In this document: positions 63,545 through 64,000 of the stretch, piece by piece
Layout: the number at the start of each line of letters is the position of its first letter
Position numbering within the stretch: the first letter of the stretch is position 1
Origin: Brachionus manjavacas
Lineage: Eukaryota > Rotifera > Eurotatoria > Ploima > Brachionidae
Direction: 5' to 3'
Length of the DNA stretch: 64,000 nucleotides
NCBI GenBank assembly: GCA_019054805.1
Contig: JAHQIY010000009.1
Location: 3,658,001 to 3,722,000, forward strand
Position numbers and translations under genes: made by a program
Notes under the pieces: generated by a model
The model's database searches: none
The model's input: only the letters and a program-made list of their open reading frames with translations
Told to the model about the DNA's origin: nothing

Positions 63545-64000
63545 TTTATTTTAACAAACCTAAAGTAGAAACCATTTTTATTTGGTCACCAAAATAACTA
63601 ATTAAAGATCTATTGAAATCTTTTTCATTCAAAATTGCTTTTAAAAATGAATCTTGTTCCGTGATGAGCTTGTTCTTCTCAAGATGCTTGACGAAATAAT
63701 CCTTAATTAGCGACTCTAACACTTTGCAAGGAACGGAGGTTAGAGAGACAGGATGATAGTTGCTTACAATAGTTCTGCTACCCTTTTTATGTATTGGTGA
63801 TACATTAACAATTTTCCAATCAGCACTTCTGATAAGATCAAAGACTGCTTGAAGACGAAGGAAAGTGGTCCGGCTTGCGACTCAGCGCACATTTTCAGAG
63901 CGTGTGTGTTGACCTGATCGACTCCAGCTGACTTATCACTGTTTAAAATCCTTAGTTTTTTCAATACCAAGTCAAGAGTAACGACGTCCTCAATTACAAA
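63545..64000 (-). mobile_element. LINE reverse transcriptase fragment (third lineage), cut by window end
   Basis: The frame 63764-63970 reads VLKKLRILNSDKSAGVDQVN, then further frames give HKKGSRTIVSNYHPVSLTSV and KVLESLIKDYFVKHLEKN. This is the finger region at the start of a CR1/L2-like reverse transcriptase. It ends at 63545 without the catalytic part, and its 5' side runs off the window. Confidence 0.75.

Overview
This is a eukaryotic window, very AT-rich, with short introns (46 to 89 bp where I can place them), poly(A) signals and a dense layer of transposon debris. The gene set (an MMADHC homologue, GDP-mannose dehydratase, an F-box/FBA protein, a class-3 lipase and an AA15 LPMO carrying family-1 carbohydrate-binding modules) together with many LINE, MULE and MITE families fits a small invertebrate. 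A monogonont rotifer such as Brachionus is my best guess; this is inference from composition and gene content, not proof.

Host genes. On the minus strand from the left: GDP-mannose 4,6-dehydratase (436-1509) and, 163 bp upstream of it, a five-exon MMADHC gene (1673-7374) whose last intron is 4.6 kb and full of repeats. Then a two-exon type II membrane glycosyltransferase-like gene (9355-10528) with an in-frame TAA, a 567-residue single-pass membrane protein (22553-24256) and an intronless class-3 lipase (35987-37369). On the plus strand: a U6 snRNA gene (19448-19555), an F-box/FBA protein (53052-53840) and a three-exon secreted LPMO with two CBM1 modules (61805-62923).

Mobile elements. 12.3-16.1 kb is a decayed LINE with zinc-knuckle ORF1, endonuclease region and reverse transcriptase; fragments of the same and other LINE lineages recur at 3.7, 19.6, 21.0, 21.7, 25.5, 50, 51, 54.6, 56.4, 57.7 and 63.6 kb. 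16.4-19.4 kb holds MULE remnants, including a 1.1 kb element with a 9-bp target duplication. 27.5-31.5 kb is a Ty3/gypsy-type element with identical LTR parts and a TTTCC target duplication. 33.5-35.7 and 58.8-59.8 kb are two copies of one long-TIR DNA transposon. 60.1-60.9 kb is a deleted pogo/Tigger element. Several short MITE families have clear 8-bp target duplications.

The most striking structure is at 37677-48407. An 8-bp duplication (AAAATCAA) bounds a DNA transposon, inside which lies a ~10.1 kb palindrome (about 37871-47970, axis near 43817). Each arm holds part of an apparently intact 897-residue MULE transposase with a C-terminal PHD-like finger, a Tc1-like element, a pogo end, and an LTR retrotransposon; the unpaired centre holds gag and protease. 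One arm carries a 1.8 kb internal deletion whose junction keeps a copy of the MULE insertion site.

Long tracts (10.5-12.3, 24.3-25.5, 48.4-49.7, 53.9-54.4, 57.9-58.7 and 61.0-61.8 kb) are AT-rich DNA in which I see no gene.
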